A stretch of 64,000 nt of DNA from Sphagnum compactum. Taxonomy: Eukaryota > Bryophyta > Sphagnopsida > Sphagnales. Below the pieces are notes generated by a model. The model saw nothing but the letters and a program-made list of their open reading frames with translations. It was not told the DNA's origin and did not search any database. Position 1 is the stretch's first letter, and each line of letters begins with the position of its first letter. Shown here piece by piece: positions 26,046 to 37,375 of the stretch. The stretch covers positions 2,542,001-2,606,000 of the forward strand of contig OZ234497.1 in the NCBI GenBank assembly GCA_965153455.1. The letters run 5' to 3'. The position numbers and the translations under genes were made by a program.

Positions 26046-26700
26046 CAAGTAGAAGAAAAAACAAAACACAAAGAAAAAAAAAACCATAGAGAAGAAAAAA
26101 TATGCAGTGAAAGGAAGGAGCTTACCTTCAAGCTTTTGCTCTACCTTCTCAGTTTTGGCTCTCGCATTTGCCCTCCCACTTTTGCACTTCCATTTCAAGT
26201 GTTTTCTCTTGGCAACTTCTTCTTCTCAAGGAGAAAAAAAGAAAAAAAAACCATAGAGAAAAAAAATATGCAGAGAAGGGAGGGAGCTTACCTTCAAGCT
26301 CCCGTTCTGCCTTCTCACTTTTGGTTCCCACTTTTGCCCTCCCACTTTTGCACTTCCGTTTCAAGCGCTTTTTCCTTGCATCTTTTTTTTCTCAAGCAAA
26401 AGAAAAGAAAAAAAATGCAAAGAAAAAAAAAACCAAAGAAAAAAAAAAAAATGTAGAGAAAAGAAGGAGCTTACCTTCAAGCTCCCGTTCTGCCCTCTCC
26501 TGCTTGTGCCCTCCTGCTTGTGCCCTTTCATTTCAAGCACTTGCTCTTGGCATCTTTTTCTTCTCCTGCAGAAGAAAATAAAAAAAAACACAAAGAAAAA
26601 AAAATCATAGAAAAAGAAAAAAATGCAAAAAAAGAAGGGAGCTTACCTTTCTTTTCTCACTTTTGCATTTGGGATGAAGCGCTCCTCTTGCTTCACCTTC
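25920..26700. repeat. ~175-bp tandem array at the outer end of the right arm
   Basis: Five units, the last partial, share GCTTACCTTCAAGCTCCCG, a CACTTTTGGCTC/CCACTTTTGCAC block and an A-rich AAAGAAAAAAAA linker. Anchor positions are about 25,939, 26,120, 26,286, 26,469 and 26,641 (period 166-183). The left arm has one such unit (13,090-13,170), so the array expanded on one side only. The long plus-strand frames at 25,806-26,581 are products of this repeat and its lysine-coding A runs. Confidence 0.85.
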
Positions 26701-27180
26701 CTCGAACCTTGTGTTTACATCTCCTTACATCTCCTCGAAGCTCTGTGCTACTCAAGCTCGGGAGGTCTCCCAAGCTTTGGAGAAGGAGTGAGTAGGAAAT
26801 GAGGTGAGGGAGGTCGGAGGGGGGAGGTAGGTAGGAGAGGGGGGAAGTAGGTAGGAGGGGAAAATTTTGGGGCAGAGAAGAGGGCTAAAAAATCCCTGGG
26901 CAGGGGAAGAGGATGTGTTTTTGGTTCATCCCCAAATCGGCTTGAACGGCCTCATCCTGAACTGGTGCATTGGTGGCTGCTGGTTCACTCCAGCCGATCA
27001 ATCTATATTATAATTCCGCTCAGTCCTTATTAGGTACTTTTGAATGGTCCTCCACTCAGTAACTTTGTGGACAGGGGCCTGGGAGAGTGGGAGTGGCTGG
27101 GGCCTGGGAGTACCAAATTTTTTTTTTAATATATTAATTCCGCTCATGGTCCTCCAAAATGGTACTTTTGAATGGCACTA

Positions 27181-27211
27181 TGTTACACACAGCCGATCAC
27201 TTTGTGTAACA
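27181..27211. repeat. Palindrome TGTTACACA...TGTGTAACA, copy 1
   Basis: Nine-base perfect inverted repeat around a 13-base centre. It is repeated almost unchanged at 27,328-27,358 (one centre base differs) in the same orientation, 147 bases apart. Confidence 0.85.
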
Positions 27212-27327
27212 CGCCCAAAAACCTACCTACTTTGGTTTTGGCTCCCTCCCTCTTTCCCCATTCGCTCAATTACCCTCCCTTTCTCTCTTCCGTTCCTCTC
27301 AGCCACACTCTCACTGCGTTCCCTCTT

Positions 27328-27358
27328 TGTTACACACAGCCCATCACTTTGTGTAACA
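27328..27358. repeat. Palindrome TGTTACACA...TGTGTAACA, copy 2
   Basis: Second copy of the 31-base palindrome. Both copies are followed by CGCC, so the duplicated block is slightly longer than the palindrome itself. Confidence 0.85.
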
Positions 27359-27657
27359 CGCCTCGCTCAAGCGTCGGGCAAGACAAAAAGCACTCGCTGC
27401 GCCTCCACCTGCCACTCTGCCTGAAACCCTGCCCTCTCAAGAATCTCCGAGGTCACATCACGGGGGACTTCACAGTGGCCTTCGGCCACGGGCACCCACT
27501 AGTAATGGTGATGCTGCTTCACTCCAGCCCATCAATAGTGGTGATGCTGGTTGCACACGGTACACCAGTGGGCCACTAGATGGAATCTCCAATTCAAGTG
27601 GTTGTGCAGGAACCACGACGAAGTCTGCCTGCCTGTCGCTGTTTTCAAGCTACCTGG

Positions 27658-28000
27658 GCTCCAACGATGTCCTCAGTCGACAAGAGTACACAAGAGTGAG
27701 GAAGAGAAGGATGCACAATCACGTATTTTAGCCAAGAGTAGAAGCCGGATTGTGGTAAGCTCTGCTTGTGATACACTAGTTTGCTTGCATAGGTTACGGA
27801 AGTTTTCTAGGGTGTTCAGATAGAGCTCCAATGATGTTCTCACTCGACTGGGAGTACACGAGTGAGCAAGAGAAGGACGCAGTCAGCTATTTTAGCCAAG
27901 AGTACTTAGAAGCCGGGAATGTATGCATTTGTGGTAGGCTCTGCTTTTGATACACTAGTTTGTTTACATAATTCGCGGAATCTTTTGAGGGCGTTCAGAT
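27658..28000. repeat. ~170-bp tandem duplication just upstream of the TORNADO1-like gene
   Basis: Copy 1 is about 27,658-27,823 and copy 2 about 27,824-28,000. They share GCTCCAA(C/T)GATGT, TATTTTAGCCAAGAGTA, GAAGCCGG, a GTGGTAAGC/GTGGTAGGC donor-like site, and GATACACTAGTTTG. Copy 2 has an ATG-led frame from 27,831 with a plausible acidic peptide before the donor-like GTATGC. Joining it to the next exon meets a stop, so I treat the region as 5' UTR or alternative first exons. Confidence 0.7.
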
Positions 28001-28062
28001 ATCCAACTTTTTGTTTCATGTTCCAGCCGTGACTGTCGGTTCTGTGTCTTTCGGGAGAAGAC

Positions 28063-31000
28063 ATGGAAACGCCTGATTTGCATCGGAGGGTGATCCGAAG
28101 CAAAGCAGACATCAGGCTTCTGATATCGGAACTCGCATCACCGGACTGTACCTTGCAGACGCTGATGGTGGACATCCAGTTGAATCGTCCGTTGTTCCTT
28201 CCAAGCTATGAAGATGCATGGATTCCTGTCACAGACGTTGTTCGTGACAACTTAAAACTTGAACTTACAAATGTTCTTGGCAAAAGCAAAAGTTTGAAGG
28301 CTCTCGACATAAGCTTTTGCTCCGACTTCCTCATGGTGGACGAGCTATGCAAGTGTCTGCAATCTAATGAAGTCCTGGAGAGTTTGACGGTCTGCACAAT
28401 TATCGCTGATCAAATGTCTCAAGTAGTAGGACGCATGCTTGAGAAAAATAAAACACTAAAACATCTGCAGATTGTCAATTCAACTGGCAACTGTTGGGAT
28501 CTAGAGAATATGCTGGAGGAGAACACAAAGACGAATCGCTTGGATCTAAGAATGGGGCGAGAACATGGAATTTGGGCTCCGCATGCGAGCTCAATGTTGC
28601 AGAAAGATTGCACCCTCACAGCACCCACCCTCCTCGGAGATCCGGGTACAGGCCTTGGTAGGGAGACTTTATCACATGTCCTTTCACCGTTTTGTGGTGA
28701 TGCAACTACAGGCAAGCAGGCTAATAACACACTCACAAAATTACAGCTCACTGTGTGCAACTCAGAAGAGCTTCAGGTTCTTGCAAATATGCTCTGCAAG
28801 AACCGGACAATAAGGGAGCTGTTAATACATTCTGTTTCCAAGAACTATGTTCAGTTCGGTCCAGAGGATATTGTCTATCTGCTTGATGCACTTGAAGGAA
28901 ACAACACGCTCAGATTGCTTGACTTGTCTGGATGCTCTGCTGTCAAGGGGGATCAAAATGTTTATGACGCAATTCTAAACTGCTTGAACACCAGACCTTG
29001 GCTGCACCTGAACTTGCAGAACACTCCCTTGTCTAGAGTTGACTACAGGTTTTCTATCATTCAGCTGGAGCTCGATCGGAATGCAGAGTTCGTCCAGAAT
29101 TGGAATCCATCTCTGGTCAGCTCTAAAGGCGCTAGAGTGTTCCTTTGTGGCCCTCCACGAGCAGGCAAGTGATTGTTCTTTTTAGTCTAGCTCTTTTTGA
29201 CATCAAATCTAAAGCTTTGCTTCATAAAATCTGTGGATATCAGAGATGTTTCCTCAAATCTCCACTTTTTCCTCTATGGTTGTGCACTATGTTCATGATT
29301 TAGTAAAGGGGTAAAGCTGTCAGTGGCATGTCTTGTTGAATGGAGAAAAACAAGTGGCATTCCTTTGCAGGGAAAACTGCGCTACGACAATCATTGGTGC
29401 AAAGTAATGTTGCACGCCATCGCAGTAAAATGTGGAAGCTACTTCGTGCATTCAACCGGATGGGGATCAAGGGAGCCTTGTTTGGTGAAAAGCAAGATGA
29501 GCGCACCAGAGGCATCGAAATCTCTGTCGTGGAGGATGGCGGTATTGTTGTCTCCATTTGGGATCTAGCAGGGCAAGAGGAGTTTCATGCATTTCACGAC
29601 TACATGATGCCAAATTTTGCTGATTTTGTGAATCCTTGCTCTTTCTTGTTTGTTTTTGATCCTACAAGGCAAACAAACAGGGGTGAGAAAAAGCATAGTC
29701 GAAAAGAGTTAAAGGAGCTTGAGGAGGACCTCACATATTGGCTTCAATTCATAGCGTCAAAAACTCCAGCTTCAACAACTTTTCGACCTCGATTGCTTGT
29801 CATATTGACACATGCTGATAGAGACCTTGATGGTGGCCTTGTTGAATGGGCAAAGCATGTGGTGGATGAGTTGCGTGAACAATTCCAAAATGTTGTCCAT
29901 ATTTTTACTGATATCTATGCAGTGAATGCCCGGTCATCAGACCATGTGATCCCAGTTCTTGACTTTGTGTTGAAGAATTCTCAGTATTTACTATCAAGAA
30001 CACAAGTATTTCCAGAGTGTGTAGCTATGCGTCTCCTCCTTTCTAATCGAATAAGAGGGCATCCAAAGCAACCAATAATAAGTTGGAGCACCTTTTCTGA
30101 GCTTTGCAATGAAATTTTGCCTGAGGGGATGGGAGAAAGTTCTCACCTTGATGTAGTGGAAAGAAAGCGCAAAGCTTTAGCTGCACATTTGCACCATATG
30201 GGAGACATAATCTACTTCCAAGGTTTGGAATTCATTGTTGTCAATCCTGGTTGGTTTTGTCACAACATAATGGGATTTGTCATCAATTTCAGAGGCATCC
30301 AACACATGACTGACAAGGGGTTTGCCACCAAAGAGTACATGCAACACATTTTGAATCAATCCTTGTCAATGGCCACAAAGAATACCCTCTCAGGAGGTTG
30401 GGGCATACATCTTCAGCCTGCAGACCTCATGCATTTGATGCTCAAGCTCAACATTTGCTATGAGAAAGATCCAGGAAACTTGGATGCAGGTATTTTCATT
30501 CCAGCCATACTTGATGCAAACTTTTCTGCAACAGAGAGAGCAGCTATTGCTGAAGGCAAGCGCAAGTTGGTTTGGCCAATTCCTACTTCTCAAGCACCTG
30601 TTAAAGCCATCTTTGTTGGCCGTAGGCTCGAATGCAACAATCCTTTCCACACATTCCTTACTCCAGGGTTTTTCCCTCGACTTCAAGTAAGCTATGAGCT
30701 CTCTTTCTTTGTCTACATCTCTCACACTATGAAGTATGATCTTGAAGTGATCAGACAACTGATTTTGTTCTTTTGTAGGGGTAAAATGGTACTTGCTTCA
30801 TTTGGTAATCTACATGGTTTTGTTGATAAATGGCAAAATCATATATTAGGGATGTCAAGTTGCAATTATGACCAATGGAGAGTTGATTCAAAATCCCTTG
30901 TCTTTTCTTGAAAGGTGGTGTTGCATAATACATTCTCTTCAAATGGTAGTCTCAGCGTAGACTACAAATTGGAGAAGGGTTTGATCATTTTGAACTTCAA

Positions 31001-32481
31001 AGGCATTGAAGTTTTGGTGGAATCCAGTGGGGATATGGGCTACTACATTGATGTGCTTGTGCGCTCTTCCTTAAGCCACAGTGAAACATTGAAAATCATA
31101 GAGGAAGACATTTTGAAGACCATATACCAATACTGTGCTTCCTCTGATGGTTGTCGAGGAGTGTGGCTTGTTGAGAGTATTTTACGCCCACAATGTGTAC
31201 AAGAGCTAACCTTATTGAAATACAGGTAGGTTTGCACAACTACAAAAGATCCAAAAAGTTGTGGTGAAATTCTTCTAATTGTTCGTACTTTTTCATTGTC
31301 CATTCTTTGCAATTGATGACTTGTACTCTATTTCTCACACTTGTGACTATGGTGCAAACATATGCAGGAAGGATCAAGCAGTGGCAACAGAGGCATTGAA
31401 ACAGGAATTGCTCATGGTTGGTTGCAACATGAACCATAAGTACACATGGAAGGCGGTGATAGAGAAAGGGGCTAACAATTCAGACAGTCCAACTGTTGTC
31501 CTTGGCTCTGGCCATGACCTTGCTGTGGAGTTACTAGGAGAGCAAGGTACAACAAATTTCATGGAATGGCGGTGGTCTGAACTTGAAGAAGTTTCCTTTA
31601 AACTGAATGATTTTAAAGCACCACCTGAGATCTTGGATGAAGATGAAGATACTGCAGTCCCCTCTGATGTTTTTCATGTTACAGCTCCATTGAGACGCAC
31701 TCTATCAGGTTATCATGAAGCTACAATGGAGAATATGGAGAGAGGTTTCAACCTTTTACTCCAACAACAAGAGGCTGTGGGGGATAGGATCATTGCATCT
31801 TTCAAGGAAGAGTGTGCTCAAATGAAAATGGCTGAAAGAGAACTCCAGCATGAATTATGCAAGAAAGTTGATGCTCTTATGGAGTTCACAGTGCAGTTGC
31901 AACAACGAAACATCCCACGGCTTGCTTATTGTGTTCGCAAAGAGGGTATGATTTCGTTTGGGAAATTGGTGACGTGCTTCATTCCTGGGCTTCATAGTGC
32001 ACAATTGCATCTGATGTGTGAACACATATATGGAATTCATGATGTGGAGGGGCAGAAAGGGTTTGAGGTGATGCTTGAAAGTGAGACATTTCATAAAATT
32101 CGGCCACTTCTTGATAAAGGGTTGCAAATACTGTCAATTCTTCTCAAGGTTGGGGCACAACTCACTACTGGGCTTGCTTCACAAGTTCCCATGCTGAAGG
32201 TTGGCTCAGGGATTCTTGGTGGAGCGGCCACAGTAATCCCTGCCCAGCTACCCACCATGATAGGGTGTGATGATGCATCTGTTTCGAGGCTAGTTGGGAA
32301 GGAAGTTGCAGAGAAATGGTTGGTGGATACCATGAAGCAAGTCCCAGACATTGCAGAAACTTTTGATTTGCACAAGGTTGTGTACACAGGGCGATGCAAT
32401 GGCCAAGTTGCATGGGTGTGTGGCAAACACAAGGCAATAGGGTTGAATGACAAATCTCTGCGAGAAGTTCAATCTGGCTAA
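28063..32481 (+). CDS. TORNADO1-like LRR-Roc-COR protein
   Basis: Four exons, 28,063-29,164, 29,371-30,686, 30,915-31,225 and 31,368-32,481, join in frame to give 1,280 residues; Arabidopsis TORNADO1, which acts in leaf symmetry, vein patterning and auxin responses, has about 1,380. Residues 60-340 carry leucine-rich repeats of the 'KSLKALDIS...NNTLRLLDLSG' type. The Roc-type GTPase domain follows: P-loop GPPRAGKT (363-370), an ERTRGIEIS switch-like block, DLAGQEEF (432-439) and an HAD segment in place of the usual G4 motif. A COR domain follows (HLHHMGDIIYFQGLEFIVV, then FFPRLQ/VVLHN across intron 2). The C-terminal third is less familiar and has a charged helical segment. Intron 1 uses a GC donor (GCAAGT at 29,165) and splits the P-loop glycine codon. 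A decayed inverted copy lies at 55.15-58.8 kb. Family firm; orthology to TORNADO1 is likely but untested. Confidence 0.88.
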
Positions 32482-32539
32482 AGCTTGTGGAGCAGCAATG
32501 CATGAGTAATGATCTAGGGTGTACAAAGCTTGATTGGGG

Positions 32540-34045
32540 TCCCGAATGCATGGCAGCTCTGTTCAGAAGGCAGGCATGTTTAGCATCAGCAATTGTGAAC
32601 CTAATGTGTTTACAGTTAGGAGTTCCATTTACACATATGCCAATTGTGGGAGCACAGAGGACTCATGTCAAGTGTTCAAGTATATGCATATACACAGTGT
32701 GGTCTGTTGGAGTGCCATGACTGTGGGATGTCTGAGATGTGCGCAACTCTCTCTATAGATGAGGATTTGCAGGAGCTGGACTGTCATGTTGGTGGGGGTC
32801 ACTGTTAACAATTCTGCTAGTGCAACCACACTTACAGCAGGCATGTTCACACTCAGATTGCTCAATTTGGTTGTCAGTCTGATACCTAGATGTGGAGAGT
32901 AGTTTCTGACAAGATCTTCTGATTTTAAGATGCCAAAGCTGGAAGTATGGAGGATGGAACAAGAGTGTTCATCAAGAAGTCCACAAGTGTTGCCATGTGT
33001 TGGAGTGCCATGAAGTTGCAGGCCTATGTGCATTGTGTAAAAAGGCAGGAGGCAAAATAGGACTTTGTTTCCAAGTGCAACAGGAAGGAGAGGAGCCAGG
33101 CAATGTCACCTCCTTGTGGTTGCCTGCGTTAGTGTTGGCACACTTGAAGAAGAGCATGTGTGTTCATGATCAAATTGGGCAAAGACATTGTGACTCTGAT
33201 GTCATTATTGGTAGTAGCCTAATTGACATGTATGTGAATGTGGAAGCATAGAGGATGCAAGAGGATGCAAGTAGATTGAACAGTCAACAAAATGGCCATG
33301 CATAATGGCATCCCTTGGAAGGGCATGCTTGCAATGTATGGGCCTCCAAAAGGAAGCTCTTTGACATTTTGAATGGATGTATCACAAAGGTATAGGGCTG
33401 GATATGGTGACTTTCATGTCTCATCTGGCAGCTTGCAAGCCATGTTGGCCAACTAGATGGACTACAGTATGTTGGATACATGGATTCAGTTTGAGGATGA
33501 CTGCAATAGTTGCAGTACTACATGTGGATGGTTGATTTGCTTGGCCCTGCTGTCTATCTACATGATGCAAAGGATTTGAACAAGACAATGTCTTGTGAAC
33601 CAAATTCTTTTGTGTGGATGACCTTCTCAATGCTTGCAGAATTCATGGTGATGTGGAGATGGGAAAACACATCATGAAAACAAGTTCTGGAATTGGATTC
33701 CTGGAAATGGCTTGGGCTATGTCCTACTGCCACACATCTTTGCTACTGGCTAGTTAGATAGAAGAAGCAATTGAGGTCAGAAGGAGTTGTTGTGAAACAG
33801 CTGGTGTGCACCTGGACGAGTTGAAGAAAATAGGCACACATTGTAGTATGTAACCAAGCACACCCTCAAATCAATGGTATCTGTGCAGAACTATTCTGGT
33901 GAATGGAGGAGGCATAGAATATGGCAGCAGAAACAAAATTTGAAGGGGTTTTTGTTAGTTTTTCCACAGTAAGAGGCTAGCCCTTGCATTTGGGCTCATT
34001 AGAACACTTCCTCTTGCTACACTAACCTTTTTCAAGGACTTGGAA
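32540..34045 (+). pseudogene. DYW-class PPR protein pseudogene
   Basis: PLS-type PPR proteins bind organellar RNA, and their DYW domain performs C-to-U editing. This copy is broken by frameshifts and stops but reads in order across frames. First is a PPR-like 'CGSTEDSC..F' to 'SVVCWSAM' segment (32,640-32,725). Next come 'SMEDGTRVFIKKSTS' (32,945-32,990) and 'SDVIIGSSLIDMYVN' (33,190-33,240). E-domain sequence is 'MVDLLG' and 'CEPNSFVWMT' (33,510-33,625), then 'HGDVEMGKHIMK' (33,645-33,680). An E+-like 'HPQINGICAEL' follows near 33,862-33,895, and DYW-domain 'HSKRLALAFGLIRT' at about 33,967-34,010. The DYW C-terminus is missing here. The PPR start overlaps the TORNADO1-like 3' UTR. Confidence 0.75.
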
Positions 34046-37000
34046 TAGCTGCTGCAACTTGGAGAAGAGGGGACTGTGGAAGGAGGTCTTGCAGGGGTTC
34101 AGAATATGGCCTGGGATTCTCTGGCAACTTCAGTAGCAATAATGAGTGAGGTTGCAACTTTCATCCATATGAATTCACTTTACCATATCTGGAGACAGAG
34201 TCCTTGTTTTGCAGAGTAAGCCACTTTTTTCATTTTGGAAAATCTGGGAACTGTTTCTCATGTTTTTTCCAGGATTCCTACACAAAATTATAGTCACTTA
34301 CTTCTGTAAAATTGAAATAGTCTGGAAAACCACAATGCAAAAAATTATGCTGCATTGAAGCTGGCCAAAGGCAAGACTTGTGTTGACTGCTACCATAGTG
34401 TCAAGCACATTACAAATGCTGTCAACAAAAGCATAGTCTTCTTTCTTATACTGGCAAGCTTTATCTTACACCATACTACACTCATACATTATTTAGGTTC
34501 CAGAGCACTTCCCTTTGCCCAGTCTTCTAGAGTGCCTCAAGCTCAAAACTATCTACTATACACAGGCAAATGATTGGTTGTTGCGATATTGTGTTTCATG
34601 CCCACATTGTCCAATCTCCCAGGTCTAAGACAGAGTGGATTGAATTCAATGGGCCGTTGATGTAAATTTAATCATCGTGATTTGCATTAGAATGCCAGGA
34701 CACCTCTGTTGTGGTTCAAGAACAAACATCTTATAACTGTGAGTGCATACTCACTTACATTGGATGCATTGTCAGTTGAAAAGTATGTTGTTGTCATTTT
34801 GTAGCGTACAGAGAATGCCAGGACTAAGCACATCCCAATCACCTTCATTGACATCTTCATCTGTAAACAGTTGTAGACTGCATCCTGATATTGAGCTTTG
34901 TCTGCCTGGGGTTGTGCTGAAGCCAATGATGGTCATTCATCAATCAGACATTGAGAGGAGACCCAACATTTGGAGAGGAACTCATCAATTACCCTACAGA
35001 TGAAGGTCATAACCTATCCAACTTCCAGGATGATTCAAGTCCAAATCAGTGTGTGTAAACGGTTGTGTGGTGGTTTTCATTGTGCAACATTTAACATTTA
35101 GCATACTGTAAAATCAGTGTTTACTGTGTTTTCTTGGCACTTACTTCTGAGGTTTAGAGTGAAAATGTGACATGCAGGGTAAAAGCAGCTTGGTCCACTT
35201 GGAGATTATTGTTAGAATTGAGTGGTTGACAGAGTTGGGCTTTTCTCATGAAAATGTGGGTGTTTTGGGTACACAGCCTGGGACTACTCAGCATGGGTGT
35301 GTACTTATGCATTGTACTTGGAAGAGCGACTTGAGATATGATTTGGAGTCAGATTGTGTAGCAGTAAGGTGTCTAGCTTGAGAGACAACCTCTTTCAATT
35401 GGAATTTGAGAGGTACTTATCATGGAACTCTATGTTTTAGATTCACTGGACACAGGGGTTGTGAATCAGCATGTCATGTTGGATTGTGCTTATAACTAAA
35501 TAATGTACAAGCTTGCTTGGTTTTGTGAGCAGTGTATAATTGTTGCAAGGTTTTTGCTGGCCATTAGGAGTCACCTAATAGGACAAGGGAGTTGGACACT
35601 GGAGTTGTTGGAATGTTTACCTACTTTACAACAACTATTGCATTGCCTTGTGGGCTGCCAGGTACCACTTCAAATAGTCAGCACTTTTGTTTGTGTGAGA
35701 AGAAGCTTAATTCAGACTCCACACAAGAATTCTTAAAAGATTTCAGGGCATTCATTTGTTACCACTTACACATGGAGAAATGTACGAATAACTTTGGACA
35801 TTCATTTTCAAAAAGCAGTATGTTGATTCAGTTTTCCATGTGATTTATTGTCTTTTAAGGCAGTTATGTGAATTCAAGTCTGAATCTGAAGTCTTCATGA
35901 TTTTTTCAATCCTGTTAAGCAACCTATGGCCTTCATTAGCCCTTTGTTTCTATGACTTTGAAGTTTAATAGTAAAGCACATGCTTAAAGTTTTTTGATGC
36001 AGCTATTCTTTCTTCTCTTGTAGATGTTTCTAAGTGACTAAGCTCATCACATTTTTCCATTCGTCCCTAACCTAGCAAAGTTGTAGAATGCTGACATCTG
36101 CTCTCAGGTTAGTTGGATTTTTCAAATCTCCTCAGGAGTAGTTGGAGTCATCAAGTAATTCGTGAACCTGTGTGATCTAATTGTGACAAATCTTCTGCTG
36201 ATCTTTGATTTGTACAAACTCTGTACAACCATCATCCTATCAGATCTGCATGTCAGAAGGAAAGTTTTACAGAGGGAAGAAGGCTAAAAGTATCATGTTT
36301 GAGTCTGTCTGATTTCAAAACATGGTTGGTTTAGAGGTCAGCCCTTGACTTCAATTTATGTCTGGTTGAAGAGTAAAACAGGAGTTAATATCAGTGCAGT
36401 TTGTGCAATGCTTCAAGGCTGGAAGTCTCTATTCTTTCTCTAGTCAGGAGTGCATTTTTTCCTGTCTCTTTCCTGATGTACAGAAGAGGTCAGGAAGGTG
36501 AGTCAGTGATGGATGAAGAAAGTTCTCATTTTTCACAATTGGAGAATTGTGTGCATTTCCCAGATAAGTTCCTTGTGCTTAGAGAACTTTTGCAACTATC
36601 AAAACTTTTTCCGTATGTTATCTGGATAATCCTCTGGGAGAAAGACTTAAATCAGAGGGCAGTGAGACAATGAACTGATGAGATCAAGCAAAGATCACCA
36701 ACGCAGGGAAGCAAAGAAAATTTGAGAATGGAATTGATGTCACAATATGACTTAAAAAGAGGATTTAGAAATCTTGAAATGGATCTGGTTGAAGCAAGTT
36801 GCTCTACTTTACTATTGAAGCAATGAAAGGATATACTGTGACTCTAAAGAATGCGGGCAGTAGTACTGGCCTGCTACAATTGATGTTCACCCTCAACTGA
36901 TTTCAACCACAAGGTGCATAGCTACAAGCTACATTTGGAAACTTGACCTTTTTTGTTGATATTGCAGAACACAAAGATGGACGATAGATCAGATGGATGC

Positions 37001-37375
37001 CTCCAGCGTATGGACATGGTCTATGCTTGGTTTTATCTCAAGTATGGATGCTTAGATGTCAATTGGATAAATGATAGAAGCTATGGAGACAAGAATTGTT
37101 ACCAAGAGAGTATCATTTAAACTGTCACGGTTTGTACATAAAACTAGCTTGTTTTTTGAGGATTATGGTCTGTTATGTTTCAGTTTTCATTTTAAGGCTT
37201 TCACTTAGATTGAGGGTGGAAGGAGTTTTGGTCCATTTGTGTATGATCAATGTTTCTAATGCATGCACCACTGCATAGTAGTTTTTCTTCTGTAATCTAA
37301 GTGGCTCACTGATGTTGACCTTTTTTGAAGGTTCCAGAGGTTTCTATGGTTCATCCAGAGGATACTAGAATATGG
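34046..37375. other. Duplicated non-coding remainder of the left arm
   Basis: Stop-rich sequence with no recognised gene. From about 35,650 to 37,375 it pairs with the right arm, including a frame at 36,401-36,673 whose counterpart (53,644-53,856 minus) keeps 'SILSLVR.AFF' and 'RGQEGES'. That similarity can be explained by the DNA duplication alone. The stretch 34,046-35,650 is absent from the right arm. Confidence 0.5.

Larger units (their letters stand above)
26701..27657. other. Repeat-rich spacer flanking the foldback
   Basis: It contains G-rich purine runs (26,790-26,880), a direct copy of the 17,196-17,230 segment at 26,958-26,992 and a near-duplicate of 27,012-27,060 at 27,135-27,175. 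It also holds the two palindromes listed separately. Plus-strand frames here (27,044-27,579) are low-complexity and resemble no known protein. Confidence 0.45.
28240..37375. repeat. Left arm of a 9-kb inverted segmental duplication
   Basis: This block, starting inside exon 1 of the TORNADO1-like gene, matches 53,215-58,805 in reverse. Anchors: 28,243-28,310 with 58,740-58,805; the GTPase region near 29,371-29,600 with 57,390-57,620; 30,915-31,225 with 56,450-56,770; 32,534-32,758 with 54,892-55,131; 36,401-36,600 with 53,650-53,856; and 37,200-37,370 with 53,240-53,410. About 2.5 kb (roughly 33,085-35,650) has no partner on the right. Confidence 0.88.

Noticed and set aside
25806-26581. Long plus-strand frames rich in Lys and Ser
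   Set aside because: They arise from the ~175-bp tandem array and its A runs; the same peptide recurs in different frames with each repeat unit.
27044-27823. Three overlapping plus-strand frames upstream of the TORNADO1-like gene
   Set aside because: Low complexity, no homology, and they cross the duplicated palindromes and the tandem duplication.
30687-30914. Extension of exon 2 of the TORNADO1-like gene through intron 2
   Set aside because: The frame stays open but its translation does not fit the COR domain, while splicing at GTAAGC to the AAAG acceptor restores the FFPRLQVVLHN family run.
34687-34926. Minus-strand 79-codon frame resembling a mobile-element protein end
   Set aside because: No motif that could be tied to a known transposase or reverse transcriptase.
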